Part shown: one piece after another, positions 22,201 to 35,154 of the stretch
Numbering within the stretch: position 1 is the stretch's first letter
Layout: each line of letters begins with the position of its first letter
NCBI RefSeq assembly: GCF_001625215.2
Contig: NC_030385.2
Span: 1,853,135-1,917,134, forward strand
Reading direction: 5' to 3'
Length of the DNA: 64,000 nt
Origin: Daucus carota subsp. sativus
Taxonomy: Eukaryota; Streptophyta; Magnoliopsida; Apiales; Apiaceae
Translations under genes and position numbers: made by a program
Notes under the pieces: generated by a model
The model's input: only the letters and a program-made list of their open reading frames with translations
The model's database searches: none
What the model was told of the DNA's origin: nothing

Positions 22201-25200
22201 TTAATAAGCGGAAAATATACAAAGAACCGGTACTTTGCATCTTTGCCATACCTACGCAAGTATAGTACTTTGCATAATACCTTATCTATATATTTCAAAT
22301 GAGAGCTTAGTATCTGTGAATGCTTCTTCTTTTTCAAGCTTGTTGACTGGTTTAGCTTGTTGCTATTTATTTTTCGTAATATCATCTTGTACATTATTTA
22401 AGTAGTTACATAATGATATTTGCAGGCATATGATTGCTTGATGAAAGCTTTCGTGGAACACAATAAGGTGACATTTTGTTGTTTGCTTATTAAGATTCAT
22501 TGAGAATTGCATTGATTCTGATAATGTGTAGAATAAAGCTTTTACCATTTCCTTTCAGTTTGGGAATCTTCCCTATGGTTTTCGTGCCAATACATGGCTA
22601 TTTCCTCCATCCCTTAGCGATTCTGCATCAAATTATGTGCCTCTGCCAATGGAAGATGAAAATTGGGGTGGAAATGGAGGTGGCCAGGGAAGACATGGTG
22701 AATATGATCTTAAACCATGGGCTACAGATTTTGCCATATTGAGGAGTCTGCCTTGCAAAACCGAGGAGGAGAGGGTGGTTAGAGACCGAAAGGCTTTCTT
22801 GCTTCATAGTCAGTTTGTCGATTGCTCAATATTGAAAGCTGTCTCAGCCATACGCCAAGCAACAAATTCCAGTATGAATGCAACAGAAAGATTAAAGTCA
22901 TCACCTGGCTCAATCTTGCATGAAAGTCGTATTGGGGACATGTCTATTACAGTGAGACGAGATGCTGCAGATGCCAGCACAAAAATAGAAAGCAACTTGT
23001 TTGGCAGGGAATTAACTAGTACATCTGCAAAGGAAGCGGCTCAAATGAGTTTACTGAAAGGGGTAACTGCAGATGAGAGTGTAGTTGTAAATGTAAGTAT
23101 TTTTTCCTACTCCATATCTTTTTTATTTTTTTTATTTGTTTACTATAATAAGTATCTCTAATGAATTAAAGTGAACACAACACCTGAATCTGGAAAATAG
23201 ACGGACAGTTTTTTCTTCCCTCTGTAGTCCATGCTTGTCAACCACAACTGTCTAGACTCAGGATCAGAATTTTATGTCAGTGACAATTATTACATTTAAA
23301 TGATTTTTTTATGACAACTGTAATCAATTATTAAAATTAATGTGGGGTGCCAATTGCTTTAGCTGCAAATGCAAATCTTCATTTGAACAGTGGCGCATAC
23401 AAAATTTTGCACTGCTTTTTAAAATCCTAGAATAGATGCCGAGTCAGGAGAGTTTTTTTTAAAAGCAAATAAGAAAGCTTTCTACAAAGCCACTTAAATC
23501 TTTGATTGATTGTAGACTTTTCATAGAAAGCATATATTTGGCAAGTGTGTATTTGTTATGTATTGCTTTTGCTAACTAACCAAAGTTTTATAAACCTTTT
23601 ATTGGTCACAGTTTTTTCTAACACTGATTTATTGGTACAATGACTTTGAGATAATGACTTTTCGTATAAAACCTTTTGCAGGATTCTCTGTCATTGGGTA
23701 CTGTTGTTGTACGGCAATGTGGATATACAGCTACTGTAAAGGTTGTTGGTGATGTTAAGAAGGATAGATACAACTCTCAGAACATTGACATTGACGATCA
23801 ACTTGATGGGGGAGCAAATGCTCTCAATATAAACAGGTATAAACACATGCTACACACTATGTTTTCACATTTAACAGATGGGTTTTTAAATCTCTGAAAG
23901 TTCATCCGTACATTTTTGCCATGGAAATTCCTTACACTATAGTTGAGTCACTACTTGTCTGGCAGTCATTAGTTTGCATCCGTCGTGGAGATGGGCTAAT
24001 ATATGAGCATTAAGAACTCACATGATTGTTAGTTGTTGATAAGGATAAATGAATAACAAAAGAACCACATCTTGAATGTATTTAAATACATTTATGTCCT
24101 GTATTCAGGCTTAAAGCTGTAAGTTTAAGTTCCAAGTTCTACATATTAATACTAAAACTCGGTAAACAAAGTTCTCTCCATGTTGTGTCAATGTGTCTAA
24201 TTATTGTTTTAATAAGCACATAATTAACTAATTTCAGTATTAAAATTTGTACAGCTTAAGAACTCTTCTCCCCAAGTCAAGCACTATTGAGCCATCTGGA
24301 GGGAGCCACTCACCTCATACTGATGTATCTGATATTGAAACTTCAAGATGTCTTGTTCAAAAAGTAATTAAGGACAGCCTAAGCAAATTGGAGGAAGAAC
24401 CAGAGCTAACTGATAGGCTGATCAGGTGGGAACTTGGTTCTTGTTGGATTCAACATTTACAAAAGAAGGATACAACTACAGATGATATGTCTAAAAGCCC
24501 CACGAATGATAAGGCTGAAGCAGTAGTAAGAGGACTTGGAAAGGAATTTAAACTGCTGAAAAGGAGGGAAAAGACGGCAGGAAGTGTAGATGATAACGAT
24601 GAAAATGACTATAGAAGCAGCAATTTGGATGTGGAAAACAGCATCAGAGATGTGAGCAACAGTGAGTATGAAAGTGAGGCAGAGTTGAAGAAATTTGTCT
24701 CTGAAGAAGCCTTCTTGCATTTGAAAGAAACTGGGACAGGTCTTCATTTAAAGGTCTCGTACAATCTGCCATGTTATAGATATACATCCCCCCCCCCTCC
24801 CAAAACCAACTTGCTACTAGAATTATGGTTGCATGACTGATAAATGTCCACTAGTCAATGTTGAATATACTTTCCACTTTAATTTTCTAAATAAAGAGTG
24901 TTCAATCTGTCTTTTGTAACAGTCGGTGGATGAGCTCATCAAGATGGCGCACACACATTATGATGAAGTTGCTTTGCCGAAGCTGGTATGATTTACCTAA
25001 TGTTTTTTTGTTTTATCAAATTGCTGAATTTGTCCTGTGCTCACTCTTCATGTTTGCCAACTTGATTTAGGTAACAGACTTTGGATCACTCGAACTCTCT
25101 CCAGTTGATGGACGCACACTAACTGATTTTATGCATTTAAGAGGACTGAAAATGCGCTCTTTGGGTCGTGTGGTGAGAAAAGAATCTCTCAGACTTTTAT

Positions 25201-28200
25201 CTATAAAGCCGGGCATGTTCAGGCCAAAGTCTAATTTCTTAGAGATGACAACTTACATAGATAACAAAAAGTATAGTGTTTAAGACAATGTATTAGCAAG
25301 GCAATTTACAAATAAGAAATCCTTAGGTTCAAGAAAGGAATACAACTTTTCATTAATTTGTCATTAAAGTTATAGGGTTTATAATCTACTTGAAGCACAA
25401 ATGAACAATTAAATTCTGTCTCTAATTTTTCTGCATGTTTCAGGTTGAACTTGCTGATAAGCTCCCTCATATACAGTCCTTGTGTGTTCATGAAATGGTT
25501 ACTCGAGCTTTCAAGCATGTTCTCAAAGCTGTGATTGCTTCTGTTGAAAATGTTGCTGATTTGTCAGCACAAATAGCCTCTTCCCTGAATTTTTTGCTTG
25601 GGAATTGCAAGACAGAAGGCAACAATCATAATTCAAGTGAGGATCATAAAATCAAATTACAGTGGTTAAGGACATTTTTGGCTACAAGATTTGGTTACAC
25701 AAAAAAAGATGAATTTCAGCAGTTGCGGAAAATTTCGATTCTCCGTGGACTTTGTCACAAGGCATGAACTGCACCTCTTGCTTTCATTGTTCCAGATCTT
25801 GTTCCGCTCTAGAATTATCTTTTCATTTTATTGGCATTGTTTCTGATACAGGTTGGATTAGAGTTGGTACCAAGAGATTATGATATGGAAAGTCAAAACC
25901 CCTTTAATAGTTCCGACATTATTAGCATGGTTCCAGTTTGCAAGGTAGCTCTCTCGCTACACACACGCGCGCGCGCGCGTGCGTGCAGTGTCCTATGTAA
26001 CAGAATTTGTAATCTGTTCAATCTACCAATTAAAGGACTTCTCATTGAATTTGATTGAGTTTTTGTTAACAGCATGTTGGGTGTTCTTCTGCTGATGGAC
26101 GGACTTTATTGGAGTCTTCAAAAATTGCCTTGGATAAGGGGAAGCTGGAAGAAGCAGTTAATTGTGGAACCAAGGTACTACAGGAGTATGCCCTTTGAAA
26201 TTGAAATTAGAATTTAAATCAGATAGATTAAAAGTTAATTGGGTTTCTTCACTTGAATTAAAGGCATTGGCGAAGATGATAGCTGTTTGTGGTCCCTATC
26301 ATAGAACAACTGCAAGTGCGTATAGTCTCTTAGCTGTTGTTCTTTACCACACTGGAGATTTTAATCAGGTAAACAAATCTTGTAAGCCCTTTTATTTAAC
26401 TCGCAGATTATATTTCTGTAAACAAATATGTTGCCTAAAAACTGAGGTTTGTGGGATAATTACATCTGTGGGAGCTAACTTTGCAATTATATTTCGATTT
26501 TCTATAGTTATGATGTTTCTTTAGTCATGTTAAAGAGATGCTTAAGAATCATGTACATGTAGTAATCCTTTTGTTATTTACGCTATTAACCTATTTAAAT
26601 TTGGTATGCCATTTTAATTGTAAAATGCTGATACTTCTGGCACTGTGTACAACTTTCATCATCTCTATTCTCAGCTGTGTCTACCACATACATAGCACAG
26701 CTGTGTATCAGGTATCCAGTTTGCTCTGCCTAACTCTTATGCTTCTCCTACAGGCAACAATTTACCAACAAAAGGCTTTAGATATTAATGAGAGAGAACT
26801 TGGCCTGGACCATCCAGATACAATGAAGAGCTATGGAGATCTTTCAGTTTTCTATTACCGTCTCCAACACATAGAACTGGCTCTGAAGTAAGCTAAACCC
26901 TTTTTCATTTTCAACTTCTTGAGTTTGATTTACTATTAGCTATAGCACTCAGGCTACACTATTTCAGCTCATCAATGGTCTGCATATTTGTTTGTGTAAT
27001 CAGGAAATATGATGTATAGTTATCTCCTGCATTCTGTTTTTTATGAGTGAATATTTGTCGCAGCATTAATGTATTCTATGTTGGCAGATATGTCAACCGT
27101 GCTCTTTTCCTTCTCTATTTTACATGTGGACTGTCACACCCAAACACAGCTGCAACTTATATAAATGTGGCTATGATGGAAGAAGGCATGGGGAATGTTC
27201 ACGTAGCTCTCAGATACCTGCATGAAGCTCTTAAATGCAACCAGAAATTGTTAGGAGCAGATCATATACAGGTCTGCTCTCTCACTATATCTCTCAATAA
27301 TATCTACCTATATTTTTAGGCAGTTACAAGACTAGTGACATCTTTAATTTGACAGACTGCTGCTAGCTATCATGCCATCGCAATAGCTCTTTCGTTGATG
27401 GAAGCATATTCCTTAAGTGTGCAACATGAGCAAACAACTTTACAAATTCTTCAAGCCAAGCTGGGAGCAGAGGATCTCCGTGCCCAGGTCACTGCACAAC
27501 CTTTGATGTCTTTATTTCTTTTCTACATTTTCTTGTTGTGATCTTGATGCATGATAAAAGGGAAAAACTATGTCTTGGTATGTCATTTTCATTCCAGCGT
27601 AGCTACTCCTTGACATTGTTATAACTAATACTTGCTTTGTCCACAACTAGTAATTGCATTATAAGGCTTCAAGTTTTAAATTTATTATTTCAAATGATAT
27701 TTTCCCAACAAATCTCTTCCTCATTACTGGAACTGATATAAAATTTTGACTATATATATACTTATTGTTGAGTCATCAAGTCAAGCAGAGCATGTATAAG
27801 CATCTCAACTACTGCAAAGCAATATGATCCTGTATAGATCTTGCTTAAAAGCAACTGTAATACTGATATGATGTTATCCACACAGGATGCTGCTGCATGG
27901 CTAGAGTATTTTGAATCAAAAGCTTTAGAACAGCAAGAAGCTGCACGTAATGGAACACCAAAGCCAGACGCATCAATTGCCAGCAAAGGGCACCTTAGGT
28001 AGGGCCCTCAGTTTCACTCGACTTAACTTGTGTTCTACACACATATGTATATATGCATCCATGTAACCGGAGCTCTTTTTGACATTTTTAACTCCTTTGC
28101 AGTGTATCAGATCTCCTTGATTTCATAAGTCCAGATCAAGATTCAAAGGGAGATGCACACAGAAAACGACGAGCAAAGGTATTAATACAGTAATATCAAA

Positions 28201-30323
28201 TAATATGTGTGAAGCAGTGTTTGTAATAATTTATGTTTCAGCATCTCACAGAAATAAGATTCTTCAATTTAAACTTCACTGATGATCCTATTAAAGGCAT
28301 TTTCAGTTGTGATAATAATCTTGACTTCTTATCCCAATGGGAACTTCTGGGATCATATAAGTGAACAACTTAATCGATCTGGCGATCCTATTAAGGACAA
28401 TGTTCTTTTAATAGTCTTGTTTCAGTTAAGGTTGTGTGCATTTCTCCAGGTTTACTTTTTGTTGGTTTCGATTTCCATTCAGCAGATTGCCATTTCTTTG
28501 GCTATTGTTACCGACATAAACACTCAGCCTATAATGCGACTCTCCTAAAAACTTGCATGTATGATCTGTAGGTCTGGCCAGTCGGTGATAAATCCCAACA
28601 ACTGCAGCATGATGAAAGAAGCAATGACTCCACTGTTCCTGATGGGATAGAAACTACAGGGGTGACTGCAGAATCCAGTAAAGCTGAAGATAGGCCAGGC
28701 ATTGTTATTTCCCAAGCAGAATCCAGTACAGTGGAAGATAGGCCAGCCGTGATTGTTTCCGAAGAACCCAAGGACATGGACTTCAGGAAAAATGAACCTA
28801 TAGTCACAGAACAAGCTGTTCAGGAAGCTAGCTCGGATGAAGGTTGGCAAGAAGCCAATTCAAAAGTTCGTACAGGAAATGGTGCTAGTCGGAAATACGG
28901 CCGGGGGCGTCCTGATCTTGCTAAGCTCAAAATAGGCAAGTCTGAGTACTTCAATCCTAGAGATAGTAGCTATCGAAGGGAAGCCATGTTACAGGGGAAA
29001 AAGATGACACCAAGGACAAATGTAACTGAACCATCTAAGCAGAGGCAGATAAAGATTCTCAGCTCTAGTGCTGGAGAGGATATGCCTAAAATTCCAGCAA
29101 CAACTTCGGTTTCAAAAGTTCCAGCGACTCTGGTTTCAAAAGTATCACCAGTGTCTTCCCCGCTCACTTCTATGGCCTCAAAATCTCTATCATACAAAGA
29201 AGTTGCAGTGGCACCTCCAGGTACGGTTCTTAAGCCTTTATTGGAGAAAGTTGAAGATTTAAACGAGGTAAAAACTGATATTCAGATATGCCTTAGTCCC
29301 TCCGAAAAAGTAACAGAGAATGGAAGTAAGATCCCCTTAGAAGAAGCAATACCAGATGATGAAGCTGTCAAAGATGTTCATATTAGTGAAGATCCAGAAA
29401 GTGAACCCGAGTCGGAAGAATCTGCCTCTGCCCAAGAAGATTCAAAGCTAGCAGGTTCAGGCGATCAGGACAGCTCTGTAGAAACGAATGGGAGCAAGCT
29501 TTCAGCTGCCGCTGAACCATTTAGTCCAGGAGCCTTCCCCTTGACCCACCCATTAACTTCAGTTGCTGTTACAAGTGTTTATGATGTAATAGCCAGTCAA
29601 GGCATGCTTGCAGAACCAATTGGATTCCCGCCACTTGCTGCTAGGGTTCCTTGTGGACCTAGATCACCTCTATATTACAGAATGAGCCATTCTATGCGTA
29701 TGAAACATGGGTTTCTGAAATATCAATTACCCCCACCAGAAAGAAGTGGAATTGGTTCTCCAGGGATCATGAATCCACATGCACCTGAATTTATTCCAAA
29801 GAAAGCTTGGCTAACAAATCCAGTGATCGAAAATTCAGAAGTTCCAACAGATTCAAATTCAATAATCGATGCAAATGGTGAATTGGTTGCAGAAGCAAAG
29901 GCAGGGGAAGGAGTGGCTAGTAAAAGTGAAGATGTCAGAACGAAGAAACGCAGCTCGGATGCTGAAAAAGCAGAGTTCGCAAGGCAGATACTACTGAGCT
30001 TTATAGTGAAATCGGTTCAACACAATCCTGATCCTGTAAGTCAACCTCCAGTAACTCAAACGAAATCTGAGTTCCCTGAAAATTCATCAGAAGCAGTTGC
30101 AAATGATAGTGCAATTATAAAAATTCTGTACGGGAATGAAGGGAAAACGAACTTAGATTCCCAGACCGGAGGAGATGAAGAGCTAAAAACGGTTGACATT
30201 ACAAACAAACAAGGAGATGAAGGATTTGTAGTTGTTACAAAACGAAGGAGAAACAGGCAACATTTCACAAGTGGGGTAAATGGGTTGTACAATCGACAAT
30301 CTATGTCTGCTTCGGTGCGTTGA
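19269..30323 (+). CDS. REC/CLU-type TPR protein (REDUCED CHLOROPLAST COVERAGE family; clustered-mitochondria homolog)
   Basis: Twenty-three exons: 19269-19338, 19466-19527, 19626-19718, 19938-20010, 20697-21005, 21507-21571, 21967-22098, 22426-22467, 22559-23092, 23682-23836, 24255-24753, 24923-24985, 25071-25172, 25444-25761, 25852-25944, 26073-26174, 26264-26368, 26754-26887, 27088-27271, 27356-27487, 27886-27998, 28103-28178, 28572-30323. They sum to 1735 aa and frame holds throughout. A basic start ([20 protein letters not shown]) leads into a ubiquitin-like CLU N-domain (about residues 25-100). The CLU domain follows ([11 protein letters not shown].., [12 protein letters not shown]). The TPR block is at about 870-1090 ([40 protein letters not shown]). 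A long acidic, Ser/Pro-rich disordered tail is encoded by the last exon. In Arabidopsis, REC proteins are cytosolic/nuclear and set the share of cell volume held by chloroplasts. The exon 14 donor is GC (25762), not GT. Which REC paralog this is cannot be decided here. Confidence 0.93.
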
Positions 30324-30904
30324 AAGGACAGAACAAACTCACCAGCAAAACTGAGAGTCTCGCTGGAAGTAGCAAGAAAGTTGATCGCCGGGAGAACTAA
30401 GAAGAGACCAGCAAAGAACTTAAAGCTTTTCATCTCTCTGTTCAATCCATGACATGATCATAATCATAATCACTTGACCTCATACCTTTTTACCTTGTGA
30501 AAATGTGTTAGACAAAGATAGTTTGGAGGATTATAATCTGAATCTAATTTTATTGATAAGAAGCCGGCTTAGGACGTTCTTTAATAATGCTTGTAGAGAA
30601 ATTTCTCTCCACCAGAGATTTTTTGTTTGATCAATAAAATTCTATTGGAGTCCTGCATTTCATTCTTAGTGCAACATCTTCTTGTTGTCACTCTTTGTGA
30701 TTAAGAATAAAAGAACTTAGGTGTTTTGCTTCTCCTCATCCCAATATAAAGAATTTATTGCTTTCATGTGCTGATTGTATTTGGTGGATGAACAATCATA
30801 TTTCAAGGATGGGCAATCCGAATTAATTAATGTGTTAATGAATTCATTTGATTATCAAATGTAATCACATTTCTTTTGTTAAAAAGAAGAAAACGAAATA
30901 CTTT
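30324..30904. other. REC gene 3' UTR and downstream flank
   Basis: The 3' UTR probably extends to about 30640, where TTTTGTTTGATCAATAAAAT gives an AATAAA-type signal. A decayed copy of this 3' UTR recurs at about 33900-34015. No further gene was seen. Confidence 0.6.
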
Positions 30905-32420
30905 TTTTTTCCGGCATGTCTATAGTTGATATCCGGCATGTATACACTTGGGGTGCCTTTGGCATGTGTATAACTGGTGTCCGGCATGTAGATAGCTGTG
31001 GTGCAGCTTCTCCAATCTCAATGCTTTTGAACATTGGGCTAACAATGATTTTTACGTGATATGGTCAATTGCGATGTTACTATTTCCAGATATATGGTGC
31101 AATTTGGATCGCTTGGGATACCTTTGATTTCGTTTTTAGTTTCTAAATTTTTTAAATTTTATGTGTTAAACGATAAGGAAACTTCCAAGTCTTTGATTTT
31201 GTTTTTAGTTTCAAAATTTTTTAAATTCTATGTGTTAAACGATCAAAAAACTAATCATCTAATTGTTTGAGTATGTTATTTGTTTTACCACCTGTTGTAT
31301 TTGTGGGTTTGTCCCGACTGTATTATATTCAAGTTAATGAAAACATTTTTATTTTTATACTAAAGGTTCCGGCTCAATTCAAATTGTCTCATCTCTTGAC
31401 ATAGTATTTTTAATTAATAATTTAACATAATTCAATATATGTGATTATAGACATTTTGAAATGTGAGTTCATGATTATAGAATAGTAAATATCTTTGAAA
31501 CAATCTAGCTGCCTCTCTCCTCCCCTCTACCAGGGTTTGTCCATTTTCAAGTAAATTAAGGGGCTTCCACTGATTTTCTCCGGTGAAAAACCCAACCCCT
31601 TCATTATCTTTTACTCTCGTTAATTTCCTCTCAATAAAACCCAATTCTTTCGGTGTTTATGTGTCTCTCTTTCTGGAGTGTGTGTTTTGTCTCTCCTTTT
31701 GGAGTGTTTTGTTATGTTTTGGTTTAGTTATGATTGAGTTTATTTAGTGTTGGATCTGTTGAGAACGACTTTATTGATATATATTTTTGGTGATATGCAA
31801 AGACTTATCAAATTTGGGACGGTGGTGATTATTGCAAGAGCTCACCTTTGACAAGTAAAGATTGTTCATCCTTCACGGGTTTACACTATCGGCGTGTTTA
31901 TAGCTAGTATCCGGCATGTAAATAGTTAGGGTGCATTGGGCAGGTCTAGTTTCCGACATATAAATAGCCGTGGTGCTGCTTCTTTCCAATCTCAATTTAT
32001 GCGATTAGTATTTCTAAACATTGGGCTAACAATGATTTTTATGTTACTATTTCCATAGATGTTGGTGCAATTTGGATTATGATGTTTTTGATTTCGTTTT
32101 TATATAGCTTCAAAATTTTTTAAATTATATGTGTTAAACGATGAGAAAACAAATCATCTAATTGTTTTTAGTATGTTATTTGTTTTATCATCTGGTTGTA
32201 TTACCCGGCTATATTATATTCAAGTTATGCAAATCTTCTTGCATTTGTGAAATAAATAAAAAATGAAAACATATTTTATTTTTATACTAAAGGTTCCGAC
32301 TCAATTCAAATTGTCTCATCTCTTGACATAATATTTTTAATTAATAATTTAACATAATTCAATATATGTGATTATAGAATTTTGAAATGTGAGTTCATAA
32401 TTATAGAAAAGTAAATAGCT
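30905..32420. repeat. Tandem segmental duplication (two ~550-600-bp copies, 930-970 bp apart)
   Basis: Copy 1 (about 30905-31497) and copy 2 (about 31870-32420) share, in the same order, TCCGGCATGTA, AACATTGGGCTAACAATGAT, GTGCAATTTGGAT, TGTGTTAAACGAT, ACTAAAGGTTCCG and CTCAATTCAAATTGTCTCAT. Scattered substitutions and small indels separate them. The sequence between the copies (31500-31866) resembles part of the LINE-like element at 34469-35141, including a GCAAGAG.TCACCTTT phrase. This suggests the duplicated block was built around an older copy of that element. Confidence 0.75.
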
Positions 32421-33669
32421 TTGATTATATAAATTTGATTCATAAATCACTTATACTTTCTAGTTACTAAAAGTCAAAATAAATAACTATTTATATAACA
32501 TTTCACATAAACAATTTAAAAAAAAGACTCATTTATACAATTATTTTAATAAACCTCCTTATTTTTTGACAACATCTCATTTTTTTAATCATGATATCTA
32601 GCTGTTAAAAAGTATCTAAAAGAAATAAACAATTATTTTCGTACACATATACATGACTTATTGAGAAACAATTCCAAAATTATAAAAACAATATAAGAAT
32701 TTATGGAAGATATTTATAAATATAAGTATATATATTAAAAGAGTTAAAATATATTAAAAGGAAATAAATAGAAAATATACGATTTTATTAAGACAAAACT
32801 TTACAAAATAAGTATTAGAACCCCGATAATATTGGGAAATAAAGAACAACTAATATAATATAATAATATGATAATTGTTGATCGAATTTAATGAATAAAA
32901 TGTTGAAAAGTTTATAGAAATGAAAGATTTTGAATTATTAAGTGCGTCTTATTGTTATTATATTGTAATATATGTTTTCTGTTATTTTATTTTATGGTCT
33001 GTATTCATAATTCAAATAATTTTTATTTAATTATATATTTATTATATACGTTAATTCTAAAAGGTTTTAAAATTATTTTTCCCATGCAATCAAAATTCAA
33101 AAATAATAACTACAAAGAAGAAAGTATTTATATGCTCATAAAATTAAGCTTAATAGTTAAATATATGAATTGATCAGTATAATTGTAAATTTTTAATTTC
33201 ACCCCTAAATCTAACTCTATAACATATGACTATTGAGAAATTAACTTAATTTTAATTATAACTTGGTGTTTTTAGTGTCTTCCATAGTAATAGAGAGAGT
33301 CAACATTCCACTAAAAATAATAAATTTTTGTTTCAATAACTAATTGCATCAAATGAAATTTACAAGATTAGAGAGAAAATAACAAAACATAGGTATTATT
33401 AACATCTGGGAATAAATACACTGTTCTTAGAATAAATATACTATGTTGAATTGTTGATAACTGTTGTTATAATTATGATGACAATACACATATGTATCTT
33501 AGATTTGGATACGAATATACAGCACATTCAAAGGTGCGCGACACTTCAAAAAATAGGAAGGTCATACCAGTTCACATGTTTTCTAGGGTTTTAATACATG
33601 TAATTACTAGGGTTTTAATGTATATATGAAGTTACCTATTTGCGCTACAATATTACCCTCAAGATTATG
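32421..33669. other. AT-rich spacer; no gene seen
   Basis: Very AT-rich, with short random open frames only. No domain, repeat boundary or RNA gene could be supported. Confidence 0.4.
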
Positions 33670-34015
33670 AAAAATTTGTAAGAGAACCAATGAATATATA
33701 TTCCCAACCTCAGGAGATGAATAACTAAAAAGCTTGACAATACAAACAAACAAGGAGATGGAGTGTTAGCGGTTGTTATAAAATCAATAACAAGATTTCA
33801 GAAGGAAGGTAAAAGGGTTGTATAATCAACAATCTATGCATGTCCCCCGTGAACCGGTGCAAGCTTTGAAGTAGCTAGAAACTAAGAGTCTACGAGAGAA
33901 AGTTGTGCGACAGTAATTGGAAAAGACACCAACCAAAGAACCCAAACCCCATCACTTGAACTCATAAATTGTGACTGTTGCTAAAATGTAAATGTGTAGT
34001 TTGGAGGACCTATAA
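33670..34015 (+). pseudogene. Relic copy of the REC gene 3' end (last-exon tail plus 3' UTR)
   Basis: The block contains AGGAGATGAATAACTAAAAA, ACAATACAAACAAACAAGG, GGGTTGTATAATCAACAATC and TAGTTTGGAGGACCTATAA. They lie in the same order and similar spacing as the REC segment from about 30110 to 30530. It covers the last ~70 codons, the stop region and part of the 3' UTR. The frame is broken: an in-frame TAA replaces the Glu codon at the equivalent of 30180, and there are small deletions. Because the source segment lies within one exon, segmental copying and retrocopying cannot be told apart. No coding value remains. Confidence 0.75.
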
Positions 34016-34455
34016 GAAACTGGAATACCTTCTTCTTCTTAAACTCATACACATTTTAATACTAGAAGTATAGTTTTATAATTTTTTAAGAGTTTTCGTT
34101 TGCAATATTAATTTTTTATTCATAAAAAAGGTAAGATTATAAAAATTTTATTGTAAATATTAAAATGTTTCCCATGTATAGAATGGAGAGGAATTGGAAG
34201 AGTATATATAAAATTGAGTTGTAGTCGGTATTTGAGATAGATTATAATCGAGTTAAATGGATTATAAGTCTACTTCTACTTGTTAGTTAGGGTTTGACTA
34301 GAATAAGTTTGAAATTTAGGTTTTTTATGAGAGAAACCGGAAGTTAGGTTTTCCTAGCCTTTTTTTCATGCCTTTCTTGCAGATTACTTGTTCGAGTCTT
34401 AAGTTAGATGCTTAGTGTCTAATATACACAATTATATACATTAACATGTAATTAA
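34016..34455. other. AT-rich spacer; no gene seen
   Basis: Short stretch between the REC relic and the LINE-like insertion. Nothing is supported beyond AT-rich sequence. Confidence 0.4.
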
Positions 34456-34468
34456 GTTAGATACTACA

Positions 34469-35141
34469 ATGTTGAATTATCACCTATTAATCCCGGTCAT
34501 CACCTAAAACACGAATTACTATCTAAAAATTAGGGTTTGCAGTTTTGAGAGTCGGCCTCCAAGATTCTAGCCGCCACTTCTCCTTTCTTCATGCTTCATC
34601 CCCTCATTAATCATCTTCGCTCTTCTATCTTCTCTTATATTTATCAGTTTTATCAATAAAACCAAGATCTAATCCTTTTGGGTGAGTTCTTGTTGATCGA
34701 GTACCTTGTCATCAAGGTTTTGCCCTTTTTGGGATGTTTGTGTTTGTTTTGATGTTTCTGTGTGTCTTGTTATGAGTTTCGGTAATGTTTTGAAGGTCAC
34801 GGTGGTAAATATCGCAAGAGTTCACCTTTCACGACATAATATTGTTCATGTTTTGGGGTCATTTTTTGATCCAATATCAAGTAGATGTAACTGATAATTC
34901 TGAAGATCGATTGTGAAGCTACTATGTTATGTAGGTTGGATTGTTCGAGATTTGATTGTAATACTTTTTGGTTAAAAGAATTTAAATATTTTATTTGTTA
35001 AGCGATTTGAAAACAAAGCGGCTATATGTTTAGCTCGTTTTTTTTTTCTTAATCAAGGTGAATTGACAATTTGAGGGTTTGTCTCGACTAGGTTTCGATT
35101 ATTTATTAAATTCTTCGCTTTTCGTCAAAAAAAAAAAAAAG
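34469..35141 (+). mobile_element. Non-LTR (LINE/SINE-like) retrotransposed insertion with poly(A) and 13-bp TSD
   Basis: The insert ends in TTCGCTTTTCGTC followed by about 14 A (35127-35140), a 3' end typical of plant non-LTR elements. The direct repeat GTTAGATACTACA flanks it at 34456-34468 and 35142-35154. The 673-bp body has no reverse transcriptase frame. It is therefore either a 5'-truncated LINE or a non-autonomous element. Related sequence occurs at about 31650-31870 and, in its 3' part (GGGTTTGTC.CGACT), at 31300. Confidence 0.8.
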
Positions 35142-35154
35142 GTTAGATACTACA

